Assembly: GCF_031179285.1 (NCBI RefSeq)
Contig: NZ_JAPSHY010000014.1
Span: forward strand, 1 to 64,000
Direction of reading: 5' to 3'
DNA length: 64,000 nt
Source of the DNA: Microbacterium sp.
GTDB taxonomy: Bacteria > Actinomycetota > Actinomycetes > Actinomycetales > Microbacteriaceae
The position numbers were made by a program, and so were the translations under genes. Position 1 is the stretch's first letter, and each line of letters opens with the position of its first letter. This document shows, piece by piece, positions 1 through 7,042 of the stretch. A model generated the notes under the pieces. The model ran no database searches, was not told the DNA's origin, and saw only the letters and a list, made by a program, of their open reading frames with translations.

Positions 1-51
1 TTGGGCGAGGACGACCACTCGACGGGCTCGGTCCGTGAATCTCTCGAACAT
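1..51 (-). CDS. clpC: ClpC ATPase, N-terminus only (runs off left edge)
   Basis: The minus strand from position 51 reads ATG followed by MFERFTDRARRVVVLAQ, the signature start of actinobacterial ClpC, the AAA+ unfoldase that feeds ClpP1P2 and works in protein quality control. Only 17 codons lie in the window. A clear ribosome binding site (GGAGTCACA, 52-60 read on the minus strand) sits 5 nt before the ATG. The gene is divergent from the membrane-protein operon starting at 280. The first 17 residues are close to diagnostic, but the rest is unseen, so completeness cannot be judged. Confidence 0.9.
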   Translation of the reverse strand, partial: MFERFTDRARRVVVLAQ

Positions 52-64
52 TGTGACTCCTTGG

Positions 65-79
65 TTCGCACGGGGCGAA
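65..79. promoter_or_regulatory. ClgR-like inverted repeat upstream of clpC
   Basis: TTCGC-ACGGG-GCGAA is a perfect 5-bp inverted repeat with CGC-N5-GCG spacing, the core described for ClgR, activator of clp genes in actinobacteria. It lies only 14 nt before the clpC start, which is close for an activator site. It may sit in the leader or mark a second, downstream promoter. The resemblance is visible; function is inferred. Confidence 0.4.
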
Positions 80-140
80 TGCGCCGACACCGGGGTCCGG
101 CCGTGCGCCTTGTACATCGAGAGTAACGACCACGCGCGCA

Positions 141-171
141 CGGTATGCCCGTGTTCGCCGTGGGCATACCG
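141..171. repeat. Perfect 10-bp inverted repeat in the clpC/membrane-operon intergenic region
   Basis: CGGTATGCCC (141-150) and GGGCATACCG (162-171) are perfect complements around an 11-nt loop. It lies between divergent genes, so it is not an obvious terminator. It could be a regulator site for clpC or a leader hairpin. No T-run follows on either strand. Confidence 0.45.
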
Positions 172-207
172 CCGGCGGTGTTCCTGAACGGATGCTGGGG
201 ATGCAGG

Positions 208-250
208 TTGACATACATATCGATAGTCGTTACTTTAACGAGAGTCGATA
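208..250 (+). promoter_or_regulatory. Sigma-A promoter overlapped by a long inverted repeat (operator)
   Basis: TTGACA (208-213) and TACTTT (231-236) are separated by 17 bp, a good housekeeping promoter for the operon starting at 280. It is overlapped by an inverted repeat with arms 218-232 (TATCGA-TAG-TCGTTA) and 236-250 (TAACGA-GAG-TCGATA) around a 3-bp centre on the -10 element; 12 of 15 positions pair. Another TCGATA follows at 261-266. The XRE regulator encoded at 1573 in the same operon is the natural candidate to bind here. Confidence 0.6.
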
Positions 251-279
251 ACAACGATATTCGATAAGGAGTGGGACTC

Positions 280-906
280 ATGAAGCTGGGAACGCGAAAA
301 GCGCCGACCCTCACCGAGGGGGTGGTCCTCGGGCTGATCGCGACCGGCGCGATCAGCATCGCGATCGCCGCCTTGACCTCGATCATTCAGACCGCGTTCG
401 CGGTGTTCGGCGACGAGGTCTCGGTGCGGATGCCGGTGACCGGCGGGCCGGTGAGCGACCTCGAGGGTGTGCCCGGGATCACTGCGGCCTCGTACGCGTC
501 GGCGGACGTGTCATTCTCAGCCGTCCCGCTCGCGACGCGCTGGCTGTTGCTGCTCGAAGGAGCGTTGCCCGCGACCGCGACCATCGGCGTCTGTCTCGTC
601 GCCTGGTGGTTGGGCGTCTCGCTGATCCGATCCCACCCCTTCCGGCGCTCGATGTCGCGGGCCATCGGCGTCGTCGCGTGCGTCGTGGTCGCAGGAGGCC
701 TGTTCGGCCAGCTCGCGGGTGCCATGGGACGTGCCGTGCTGGTGGAGCACCTGGCGTCGACTGCTCCCGACATCACGGAGACCTTCTGGACGCTGCTCGT
801 CCAACTCGACCTCGCTCCTGTCGGCTGGGGCTTCGCTCTGGCGCTCATCGCCGGCGCTTTCGAAATGGGTGAACGAATGCAGCGTGAGACGGAAGGACTG
901 GTGTGA
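280..906 (+). CDS. DUF2975-like four-helix membrane protein A
   Basis: Integral membrane protein of 208 aa with four predicted hydrophobic segments (about residues 13-37, 88-115, 127-150, 170-193) and a roughly 45-residue external loop between the first two. The start is the ATG at 280 because AAGGAG (266-271) lies 8 nt upstream; the in-frame GTG at 271 is part of that site. It ends MQRETEGLV, almost the same tail as the next gene (LQRDAEGLV), so the two look like diverged duplicates. Four helices plus a small XRE partner downstream is the layout of the DUF2975/YozG pairs. Function of that family is not established; a role in envelope sensing would be speculation. Confidence 0.7.
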   Translation: MKLGTRKAPTLTEGVVLGLIATGAISIAIAALTSIIQTAFAVFGDEVSVRMPVTGGPVSDLEGVPGITAASYASADVSFSAVPLATRWLLLLEGALPATATIGVCLVAWWLGVSLIRSHPFRRSMSRAIGVVACVVVAGGLFGQLAGAMGRAVLVEHLASTAPDITETFWTLLVQLDLAPVGWGFALALIAGAFEMGERMQRETEGLV

Positions 907-1517
907 TGACTCGCGATCCTCAGGTGCAGGCCAAGCGCGACAGGGCGGACCTCATGACGGCAGTGGTGGTGGCGGCACTCGCCGTCGCCGCGCTCGTCTA
1001 CGACAGCGTCGCGCGGATCTCAGCGCTGTTCGCGACGCCGGGCGCGATCACCGTCGCGGCTCCGTTCGATGCGCAGACCGTCACGGTCGACGTGGGTGGT
1101 GGCAGCACAACCGCGATGATCACCTCGGGAACGCTGGTCGTCGAGGACGTGAGCGTCATCAGCGTCGTCAGCCTCGTCGCCGCGATCGTGACCGGGTCTG
1201 CGGGCCTCATCGCCGCGGCCGTGCTGGCGTCAGCCGTCTGCCGACGGCTGCTGCGTGGTCACATCTTCGACAGGATCAACGTGATCCTGACGTTCTGGGT
1301 CTCGCTCTCGCTGCTCATCGGCTCGCTCGGAGCGGTGTGGTTCCAGAACATGGGGCTCAACGGCGTGCTGGCCGCGACTGGTGGCGAGTTCGACGGCCAG
1401 GCAGAGCTGATGCTCCAGGCAGTTCCATTCTTCGTGGCCGCCATGGCCGCGGGCGTACTCGTCATCGTCTTCCGCCGCGGCGCCGAGCTGCAGCGCGACG
1501 CGGAAGGGCTCGTGTGA
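906..1517 (+). CDS. DUF2975-like four-helix membrane protein B
   Basis: Second membrane protein of the operon, 203 aa with four hydrophobic stretches (about 15-37, 80-112, 123-147, 168-188). Its ATG overlaps the stop of the previous gene (TGATG at 904-908), implying translational coupling; GGAAGGA (890-896) precedes it. The C-terminus ends RRGAELQRDAEGLV, matching its neighbour, which supports duplication and a possible heteromer. The loop between helices 1 and 2 is rich in small and beta-branched residues and is probably extracytoplasmic. No catalytic motif is visible. Confidence 0.7.
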   Translation: MTRDPQVQAKRDRADLMTAVVVAALAVAALVYDSVARISALFATPGAITVAAPFDAQTVTVDVGGGSTTAMITSGTLVVEDVSVISVVSLVAAIVTGSAGLIAAAVLASAVCRRLLRGHIFDRINVILTFWVSLSLLIGSLGAVWFQNMGLNGVLAATGGEFDGQAELMLQAVPFFVAAMAAGVLVIVFRRGAELQRDAEGLV

Positions 1518-1572
1518 TGTCGAGTTGCGAGCGGCGCCGCACTGGGGGTCGCATCCTGTCGGGGAGGATCGC

Positions 1573-1806
1573 ATGAGTCCTGCGAATGAAGAGGAGTTCA
1601 CCGGCATCCACTGCCGACTCGACGAACTGCTCACGGCGCGGGGCATGACGCTCACCGAGCTCAGCGCGCGGGTCGGAGTGAGCATCGTCAACCTGTCGGT
1701 GCTGAAAAACGATCGGGCCAGAGCGATCCGGTACTCGACCCTGCGGGCGATCTGCGACGCCCTGGATTGCGAGGTCGGCGAGCTGCTGGTGCTGGCCGAC
1801 CGCTGA
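1573..1806 (+). CDS. Small XRE-family repressor
   Basis: 77-aa Cro/C1-type DNA-binding protein consisting almost only of a helix-turn-helix domain (residues about 14-70, core TLTELSARVGVSIVNLSVLK). The chosen ATG at 1573 has GGGGAGG 5-10 nt upstream. Such minimal XRE proteins commonly sit after DUF2975 membrane genes and are thought to autoregulate them. Here the inverted repeat over the operon promoter (218-250) is the likely target. It lies 55 nt after the previous stop. Confidence 0.8.
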   Translation: MSPANEEEFTGIHCRLDELLTARGMTLTELSARVGVSIVNLSVLKNDRARAIRYSTLRAICDALDCEVGELLVLADR

Positions 1807-1826
1807 ATCCGGCTCGACCACGGTCG

Positions 1827-1876
1827 AAGTGCGCAAACGGCTTCATCCTGGCGGGTATCGAGCCGTTTGCGAACTT
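1827..1876. terminator. Long hairpin after the DUF2975/XRE operon
   Basis: Arms 1827-1842 and 1861-1876 pair over 16 bp with one mismatch (CGCAAACGGCT / AGCCGTTTGCG core) around an 18-nt loop, 20 nt after the XRE stop codon. There is no T-run, as is common in high-GC actinobacteria. Likely a terminator, possibly also insulating the arsR promoter. Confidence 0.55.
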
Positions 1877-1907
1877 GAACGGTGGCGGTGAAATCGAATC
1901 AGCCTTG

Positions 1908-1919
1908 ACTTATATAAGT
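1908..1919. promoter_or_regulatory. 12-bp palindrome in arsR promoter
   Basis: ACTTATATAAGT is a perfect 12-bp palindrome in an AT-rich island, 21 bp before the arsR start codon and directly after a TTGACT hexamer that overlaps it by three bases. No ribosome binding site is visible before the ATG at 1941, so the leader must be very short. Position and symmetry fit an ArsR-family autoregulatory operator overlapping the promoter. Confidence 0.5.
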
Positions 1920-1940
1920 AGCAGCTGAAACACTTCTATC

Positions 1941-2321
1941 ATGCACGCGCTCGACGTCCTCGGAGATCCGGTCCGCCGGCGCATCCTCGAGGTCCTCGCG
2001 GACGGCGAGACTTCCGCCGGCGCACTCGGCTCAGTCATCCAGGATGAGTTCGGCATCAGCCAGCCGGCCGTCTCGCAGCACCTGCGCGTCCTGCGAGAGC
2101 AGGCGTTCGCGACAGTGCGCGCCGACGGCGCTCGGCGACTGTATGCCGTCGATCCGCGCGGCGTGCGGGAAGCCGGGGCATGGCTCACGCCGTTCGAGCG
2201 GTTCTGGCGCGGTCCACTCGCCGCCCTCGACACCGAGCTCGCGCGCGGCCGCAGCGCCCGTGGTCGAGCCGAGCGATCCGAAGTCGGTGGTCAGGAGAGT
2301 CCTGCCCACGGAGAGGAATGA
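1941..2321 (+). CDS. ArsR-family (HTH_20) transcriptional regulator
   Basis: 126-aa winged-helix regulator. It begins MHALDVLGDPVRRRILEVLADG, the usual start of ArsR proteins paired with AHSA1-domain genes; the recognition helix lies near GISQPAVSQHLRVLRE (about residues 38-53). No Cys metal cluster is present, so this is a non-metal ArsR. Its stop overlaps an ATG of the next gene (ATGA at 2318-2321), forming a two-gene operon in which the SRPBCC protein may bind the ligand. Probably autoregulated through the palindrome at 1908. Confidence 0.85.
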   Translation: MHALDVLGDPVRRRILEVLADGETSAGALGSVIQDEFGISQPAVSQHLRVLREQAFATVRADGARRLYAVDPRGVREAGAWLTPFERFWRGPLAALDTELARGRSARGRAERSEVGGQESPAHGEE

Positions 2322-2323
2322 TC

Positions 2324-2980
2324 ATGGTCGACATCAAGGCCCAGCTCGACTCGGTCTCTCGAGAGCTGCGAGAGTCCGATCTCGACGGACAGCCCTCGTA
2401 CGTGCAGACCATCGCGCAGGAGTACCCCTCCGCGATCGACGACGTCTGGCAGGCGGTGACCGCCCCTGACCGGATCGGGCGATGGTTCCTTCCCGTTTCG
2501 GGCGACCTTCGGCTCGGCGGCCGGTATCAGCTCGAAGGCAACGCCGGCGGGAAGATCCTGGAATGCGCACCGCCGTCCGCGGATGGCGCTTCCTACCGTG
2601 TGACGTGGGAGTACGGCGGCGGCACGACGTGGGTCGCCGTGCGACTGGCCGCCCTCGGCGAGAGTCGCACCCGTCTCGAGATCGAGCACACCGCACGCTC
2701 CGCCGATGTGCCGCCCGGGATGTGGGAGACCTTCGGCCCCGGGGCGGCGGGCGTCGGGTGGGACCAGGGTCTGCTCGGGCTTGCTCTGCACCTCGGCGCA
2801 GTCGCGGGCTCGATCTCGCGCGCGGATGCCGAAGCGTGGCAACTGTCGGACGAGGGTCAGGCGTTCAGCCGCGGCGCAGCAGACGGCTGGGCTGAGGCCC
2901 ATGTCGCCGCGGGCGCGGACCCGGCCGTCGCAGCCGCCGCCGCAGATGCGACCTTCAAGGCGTACACGGGCCAGGAGTGA
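2324..2980 (+). CDS. SRPBCC / AHSA1-domain protein
   Basis: 218-aa hydrophobic-ligand-binding fold (activator of Hsp90 ATPase homologue 1 type). The domain spans about residues 25-160 with typical VWQAVTAPDRIGRWF and RLEIEHT strands. GGAGAGG (2310-2316) is too close to the ATG at 2318 and well placed for the ATG at 2324, so 2324 is preferred. Coupled to the ArsR gene, a common pairing whose ligand is generally unknown. No enzymatic residues can be assigned. Confidence 0.8.
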   Translation: MVDIKAQLDSVSRELRESDLDGQPSYVQTIAQEYPSAIDDVWQAVTAPDRIGRWFLPVSGDLRLGGRYQLEGNAGGKILECAPPSADGASYRVTWEYGGGTTWVAVRLAALGESRTRLEIEHTARSADVPPGMWETFGPGAAGVGWDQGLLGLALHLGAVAGSISRADAEAWQLSDEGQAFSRGAADGWAEAHVAAGADPAVAAAAADATFKAYTGQE

Positions 2981-2994
2981 GGCGCCGCCACCTC

Positions 2995-3795
2995 TCAGCT
3001 CGGCCGCCAGGTGAACAGCCTGATGGTGCACACCTGAAGGAATCCGAGCGACTCATACAGGCGCCGTCCCGCAGCAGATGAGGTGAGGACGGCGTGCTGC
3101 GCGCCACGATCGCGAGCGATCAGCATCGCCGCCTGCGTGAGGACGGCGCCGATCCCCTGTCGCCGGGCCTCGGGCACGGTCGAGATGAAATAGAGTCCGG
3201 CGACGCCGGACGAGAAGAAGACTGTGGCTGTTCCGACGACGCTTCCCTCACGCCGTGCGAGCAGATGCCGGAAGTCGGGATGATCGAGCCCGAGGCGGTC
3301 GAACACGGTGCCGACCCACTCTGCCTCGCGCGGCCCTTCCCCGAACCCACTGCCGAGCGCCTCCACCCACTCACTGAGCGCCCGCGCGTCATGCACCACT
3401 TCGACGTTCACATCTGAGACCGGGTGCTCTACCACCTGGTCCAGCGACGCGACCATGCCGGGCTCCTCGCCGTCGGGGGAGAAACCGGCGGCCCCCAGCC
3501 GCGCCGGCAGATCGAGCGGCCGCATTGACGGGCCGACGTGCCAGGTGCCGGGGAGGCCGGCTCTGTCGAGCAGATCCCGGCTCTCGGCGATGGCAGAATC
3601 GGCGCCGTCGGCCGTGAGGTGGGCGGCGACGACGGCGTTGTGATAGTCGACGGGCGAGCCGCCGAGGCTCCACGCGACGGCATCCTCGCGCCGGTGACCG
3701 CCGCCGGCTGTCCCCATCCGCAACAGCAGGTCCGCGGCGTTCTGCTCGACGGCGCGCGCCAGAGCGGGTTCGTCGATGTCGGCGGGTGTGATCAT
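2995..3795 (-). CDS. GNAT family N-acetyltransferase
   Basis: 266-aa acetyltransferase. The C-terminal GNAT fold shows the acetyl-CoA loop in VPEARRQGIGAVLTQ (about residues 205-219) and the terminal RRLYESLGF motif; the N-terminal 120 residues are a degenerate GNAT-like half. The start at 3795 has GAGGAGA about 5 nt upstream. Convergent with the AHSA1 gene (14 bp between stops). Substrate unknown. Confidence 0.8.
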   Translation of the reverse strand: MITPADIDEPALARAVEQNAADLLLRMGTAGGGHRREDAVAWSLGGSPVDYHNAVVAAHLTADGADSAIAESRDLLDRAGLPGTWHVGPSMRPLDLPARLGAAGFSPDGEEPGMVASLDQVVEHPVSDVNVEVVHDARALSEWVEALGSGFGEGPREAEWVGTVFDRLGLDHPDFRHLLARREGSVVGTATVFFSSGVAGLYFISTVPEARRQGIGAVLTQAAMLIARDRGAQHAVLTSSAAGRRLYESLGFLQVCTIRLFTWRPS

Positions 3796-3896
3796 GTGGT
3801 TCTCCTCAGCGAGCCAAATCACGGGCCAGCGTATAGGGTGCGACTTCTCGAGATCGCACGTGCCCCGATCAGGCGATCGTGTGAACACTCAGGGAA

Positions 3897-3916
3897 CATG
3901 GGCAATCCTGCCCATG
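3897..3916. repeat. Perfect 8-bp inverted repeat upstream of a lipoprotein gene
   Basis: CATGGGCA-ATCC-TGCCCATG is a perfect stem of 8 bp with a 4-nt loop, between the divergent acetyltransferase and lipoprotein genes and 44 bp before the latter. It could be an operator or an mRNA leader hairpin. Confidence 0.4.
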
Positions 3917-3959
3917 CGAACCGTCCTATGAACGCGCTGTGGGCCGATACCGTGGAGAT

Positions 3960-4313
3960 ATGACGAACATCCACCGGAACCGGCGCCCGAGCGCGCGCCT
4001 TCTCATGGCGCTGCCCATCGCAGCCCTCGCGCTCTCGCTTGCGGCCTGCGCCGGCATCGGCGCATCGCAGCGGCCGACCCAGGAGGAACTCGCCGACGGT
4101 ATGGCGAAGATCTGGGAGCAGAACGAGGCCACCGCCGGTCAGTTCACCGACGAGCAGAACGACTGCCTCGCCGAAGCACTCATCGAGTCCGACGTCTCCG
4201 ACCAGGACCTGACCAACCTCGCCAACGGCGAGGACAGGCAGACGAGCGTCGAGGCACGCGACCTCGTGTCCAAGACGATCGGTGACGCCGTGAAGACCTG
4301 CGTCACCGAGTGA
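3960..4313 (+). CDS. Small secreted lipoprotein of unknown function
   Basis: 117-aa protein with a lipoprotein signal peptide: basic MTNIHRNRRPSARLL, a hydrophobic core and the lipobox LAAC with the modified Cys at residue 30. The mature part is short, acidic and helical, with two more cysteines (69 and 114) that could form a disulfide. GTGGAGA lies just before the ATG at 3960. It stands alone between divergent promoters on the left and a strong terminator on the right. No family recognised. Confidence 0.75.
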   Translation: MTNIHRNRRPSARLLMALPIAALALSLAACAGIGASQRPTQEELADGMAKIWEQNEATAGQFTDEQNDCLAEALIESDVSDQDLTNLANGEDRQTSVEARDLVSKTIGDAVKTCVTE

Positions 4314-4338
4314 CGCCACGTTCCTGAGCGGGCCTTTC

Positions 4339-4373
4339 AAGGATGACGGATGCCGACGGCATCCGTCATCCTT
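4339..4373 (+). terminator. Strong rho-independent-type terminator
   Basis: AAGGATGACGGATGCC (4339-4354) pairs perfectly with 4358-4373 over 16 bp with a 3-nt loop, 25 nt after the lipoprotein stop, followed by TGTCATA. It is the longest perfect stem found in the window. The stem also contains one GGATGC and one GCATCC. Confidence 0.8.
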
Positions 4374-4457
4374 TGTCATATCACCCCTGGGAATGAATCA
4401 GGGCTCCTAACGTTGGGACTCATGGCGCGCACCCGGCGCGCATCGACTTGGAGTCCC

Positions 4458-5894
4458 ATGAGCACCACTGCACGCGCCCAGAAGGCGCCAGACACCCGAG
4501 GGCCCGCCCGGAAGCTGCTGACCTCGTTCGGCTTCCAGATTCTGGCCGCCCTCGTCCTCGGCATCGCCGCCGGCCTCATCGGCCGCCAGCTCGGCGCCAC
4601 CGCAGAGAACCCGAACGGACTGTCGACGACCCTCGACACGATCGGCAGCTCCTACGTGACGCTCTTGCGCGCCGCCGTCGTGCCCCTGATCTTCACCGCG
4701 ATCGTCGCCAGCATCTCCAACCTCCGCAGGGTTCAGAACGCCGCCCGCCTCGCGGGGCAGACATTGCTGTGGTTCGCGATCACCGCGTTCATCGCCGTCA
4801 CCATCGCGATCGTGCTGGGTCTGGTGATCCAGCCCGGTGCGCGTGCCGGTGAAGGCCTCGAGCCCGGTGAACCGTACACGGTGGGCACGTGGTGGAACTT
4901 CCTGCTGGGGCTGATCCCGCAGAACTTCCTCGGGATCGGCGTGAGCAGCTCGTTCGACGCCGAGGCGGGTGCGGTGTCGTCGAGCATCAACTTCAACATC
5001 CTCCAGGTGATCGTCGTCGCCGCCGTCGTCGGCATCGCGGCGCTCAAGGCTGGTAAGAAGGCCGAGCCGTTCCTCGTCTTCACCGAATCCCTGCTGAAGG
5101 TCATCCAGCGCGTGCTGTGGTGGATCATCCGCATCGCCCCCATCGGCACGTTCGGTCTCATCGGCGCCGCCGTCATCAAGTACGGCTGGGACAAGCTGAC
5201 ATCACTCGCCTGGTTCGCCGCAGCGATCTACATCGGCCTCGCACTGGTGCTGTTCGTCGTCTACCCGATTCTGGTCAAGACCCACGGACTGTCGATCAAG
5301 CAGTACTTCTCGGGAGTCTGGCCCGCCGTGCAGCTGGCCTTCGTCAGCCGTTCCTCGATCGGCACCCTGCCGCTCACCGAGCGCGTGACCGAACGCAACC
5401 TCGGCGTGCCCCGCTCGTACGCCTCGTTCGCCGTGCCGTTCGGTGCGACCACGAAGATGGACGGCTGCGCTGCGATCTACCCGGCCATCGCCGCAATCTT
5501 CGTCGCGCAGTTCTTCGGCATCGAGCTCAACATCGTGCAGTACCTCCTCATCGTGCTCGTCTCGGTGGTCGGCTCCGCCGCCACGGCGGGCACGACCGGC
5601 GCGACGGTCATGCTGACGCTGACACTGTCGACGCTCGGTCTGCCGCTCGAGGGTGTCGGCCTGCTGCTCGCGATCGACCCGATCCTCGACATGGGTCGCA
5701 CCGCGGTCAACGTCGCCGGTCAGGCTCTCGTGCCGACGATCGTCGCGAAGCGCGAGGGCATCCTCGACGAGGAGCTCTACAACGCGCCGCGTGAGGGCCT
5801 GCCCTTCGCCGACGACTCCGCCGACGAGACTCCGGAGGAGCCGGTGGCGGATGCCGTCAACGATAAGGATCCCGAGCCCGTCGGCGCGCGCTGA
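4458..5894 (+). CDS. Dicarboxylate/amino acid:cation symporter (DAACS, GltP/DctA type)
   Basis: 478-aa secondary transporter for C4-dicarboxylates or acidic amino acids, driven by H+ or Na+. It has about 8 hydrophobic segments plus re-entrant loops. Family motifs are visible: the serine-rich SRSSIGTLPLT loop, PFGATTKMDGCA (tip of HP2 and TM7 region) and DMGRTAVNVAGQ (TM8, the aspartate and arginine that bind substrate). GGAG lies 4 nt before the ATG at 4458; an upstream in-frame ATG at 4422 is possible. The C-terminal tail after about residue 440 is acidic and variable. Flanked by terminators on both sides, so monocistronic. Specificity cannot be decided. Confidence 0.9.
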   Translation: MSTTARAQKAPDTRGPARKLLTSFGFQILAALVLGIAAGLIGRQLGATAENPNGLSTTLDTIGSSYVTLLRAAVVPLIFTAIVASISNLRRVQNAARLAGQTLLWFAITAFIAVTIAIVLGLVIQPGARAGEGLEPGEPYTVGTWWNFLLGLIPQNFLGIGVSSSFDAEAGAVSSSINFNILQVIVVAAVVGIAALKAGKKAEPFLVFTESLLKVIQRVLWWIIRIAPIGTFGLIGAAVIKYGWDKLTSLAWFAAAIYIGLALVLFVVYPILVKTHGLSIKQYFSGVWPAVQLAFVSRSSIGTLPLTERVTERNLGVPRSYASFAVPFGATTKMDGCAAIYPAIAAIFVAQFFGIELNIVQYLLIVLVSVVGSAATAGTTGATVMLTLTLSTLGLPLEGVGLLLAIDPILDMGRTAVNVAGQALVPTIVAKREGILDEELYNAPREGLPFADDSADETPEEPVADAVNDKDPEPVGAR

Positions 5895-5913
5895 CCCGCT
5901 TTCTCCGAACGCG

Positions 5914-5948
5914 CAGAGCGCCTCGTCCTCACAGGGCGGGGCGCTCTG
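5914..5948 (+). terminator. Hairpin after the symporter gene
   Basis: CAGAGCGCC (5914-5922) pairs with GGCGCTCTG (5940-5948) around a 17-nt loop, 20 nt after the stop codon. Probable factor-independent terminator without a T-run. Confidence 0.6.
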
Positions 5949-6171
5949 TCGTGCGCGCTACGATCTGTCGCCGAGCGAGATACCAGTTTGTGCGTGAGAC
6001 ACCACTTCGCGCGTGGTGACATCACTTCTCGCGTCGTGTCTCACGCAGCGAGACGTGTTTCACGCGGAGAGTGGTTTCTCACGGCGGCGCAGCGTCCGCA
6101 CGCGGGAGATGTGAGAAACCCGTTCCCGCAGAAACACCAGACTCTGCGCTAGACATCACGTCTCGCGTGCG
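5949..6171. other. Non-coding spacer rich in TCTCACGC motifs
   Basis: No supported gene. It holds a perfect 12-bp inverted repeat TGCGTGAGACAC / GTGTCTCACGCA (5991-6002 and 6036-6047) enclosing a CCAC/GTGG hairpin, then degenerate copies of the same TCTCACGC or TTTCACGC word up to the tandem array at 6172. The region looks like an older, decayed part of the array that follows. Confidence 0.5.
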
Positions 6172-6323
6172 GTCTCACGCAGCAAGTGCGGTCTCACGCA
6201 GCAAGTGCGGTCTCACGCAGCAAGTGCGGTCTCACGCAGCAAGTGCTGTCTCACGCAGCAGGTGGCGTCTCACGCAGCAAGTGGGTTCTCACGCAGCAAG
6301 TGGGGTCGCACGCAGCAGAGCGA
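6172..6323. repeat. 19-bp tandem repeat array, eight copies
   Basis: Eight head-to-tail copies of a 19-bp unit, consensus GTCTCACGCAGCAAGTGCG. Starts are at 6172, 6191, 6210, 6229, 6248, 6267, 6286 and 6305; the first three are identical, and changes accumulate to the right (tails GCT, GGC, GGG, GGG, CGA). The period is not a multiple of three and no plausible gene covers it. There are no spacers, so it is not a CRISPR. It lies downstream of the symporter and just after the 3' end of the phosphoribosyltransferase gene. Confidence 0.9.
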
Positions 6324-6356
6324 GGACTCCGGAGACGATGGCCCCGTGCACCCGCG

Positions 6357-6995
6357 TCAGCGATGCGAGGCGCGGAGCAGTTCGATGACCTCGGAGTCGT
6401 CGACCTGGCGGAAGTCGATGTAGTGCATACCGACCGCCATGAACCCCGACGGCACGCGCAGGCAGACGACCTCGTCGGCGGCATCCTGCAGGCCCGCGAG
6501 AGAATCCGGCGCCGCGACGGGCACTGCCAACATCACCCGCGCAGCACCCCGGGCCCTCGCGATCGCGCAGCCGGCCTTCGCGGTCGCGCCGGTTGCGACC
6601 CCGTCGTCGACGATGACGGCGGTTCGCCCACGCAGCTCCGCGGCGGGGCGTCCCTCACGAAAGCGCGCGACGCGCCGCTCGACCTCCGCGCTTTCACGCA
6701 GCCGGGCGCGTTCGACCACATCCGCCGACACCAAGCCCGCGGATACCACCTCCGGGTTGAGCACGGTGGTCGCGCCCTCCCCGACCGCACCCATCGCATA
6801 CTCCTCGTGCCCGGGATATCCGAGCTTGCGGACCACCAGTATGTCCAGGGGAGCCGCGAGCAGCTGCGCCACCTCGGCGGCGACCGGAACCCCGCCCCGC
6901 GGCAGCCCCAGCACGACCGGATCGGCAGGCGAGCGCTCCAACACACGCGCAGCCAGCATCCGCCCCGCATCCCGACGATCTCTGAACCGCTCCAC
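6357..6995 (-). CDS. Phosphoribosyltransferase-family protein
   Basis: 212-aa type I phosphoribosyltransferase fold. The PRPP loop is VIVDDGVATGATA (about residues 124-136); an N-terminal FRDRRDAGRMLA and VLGLPRGGVPVAAEVA identify the subfamily often found beside heat-shock or dienelactone-hydrolase genes. GTG at 6995 is chosen because GGAGG lies 5 nt upstream; a TTG at 7046 overlapping the MerR stop is less likely. It is downstream of merR in the same direction, so probably stress-linked. The base or substrate is unknown. Confidence 0.75.
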   Translation of the reverse strand: MERFRDRRDAGRMLAARVLERSPADPVVLGLPRGGVPVAAEVAQLLAAPLDILVVRKLGYPGHEEYAMGAVGEGATTVLNPEVVSAGLVSADVVERARLRESAEVERRVARFREGRPAAELRGRTAVIVDDGVATGATAKAGCAIARARGAARVMLAVPVAAPDSLAGLQDAADEVVCLRVPSGFMAVGMHYIDFRQVDDSEVIELLRASHR

Positions 6996-7042
6996 GGTCG
7001 CCTCCGTTCCCACCTCCGGAGTACTCCCCGAGAACGTCCGCG

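Noticed and set aside
6056..6064. TGTTTCACG resembling half of a parS site
   Set aside because: The other half (CGGAGAG) does not match TGAAACA; only about 10 of 16 bases fit and the word belongs to the local repeat cluster.
6172..6323. Possible CRISPR array
   Set aside because: Units are 19 bp and directly abut one another with no spacers; no cas genes in the window.
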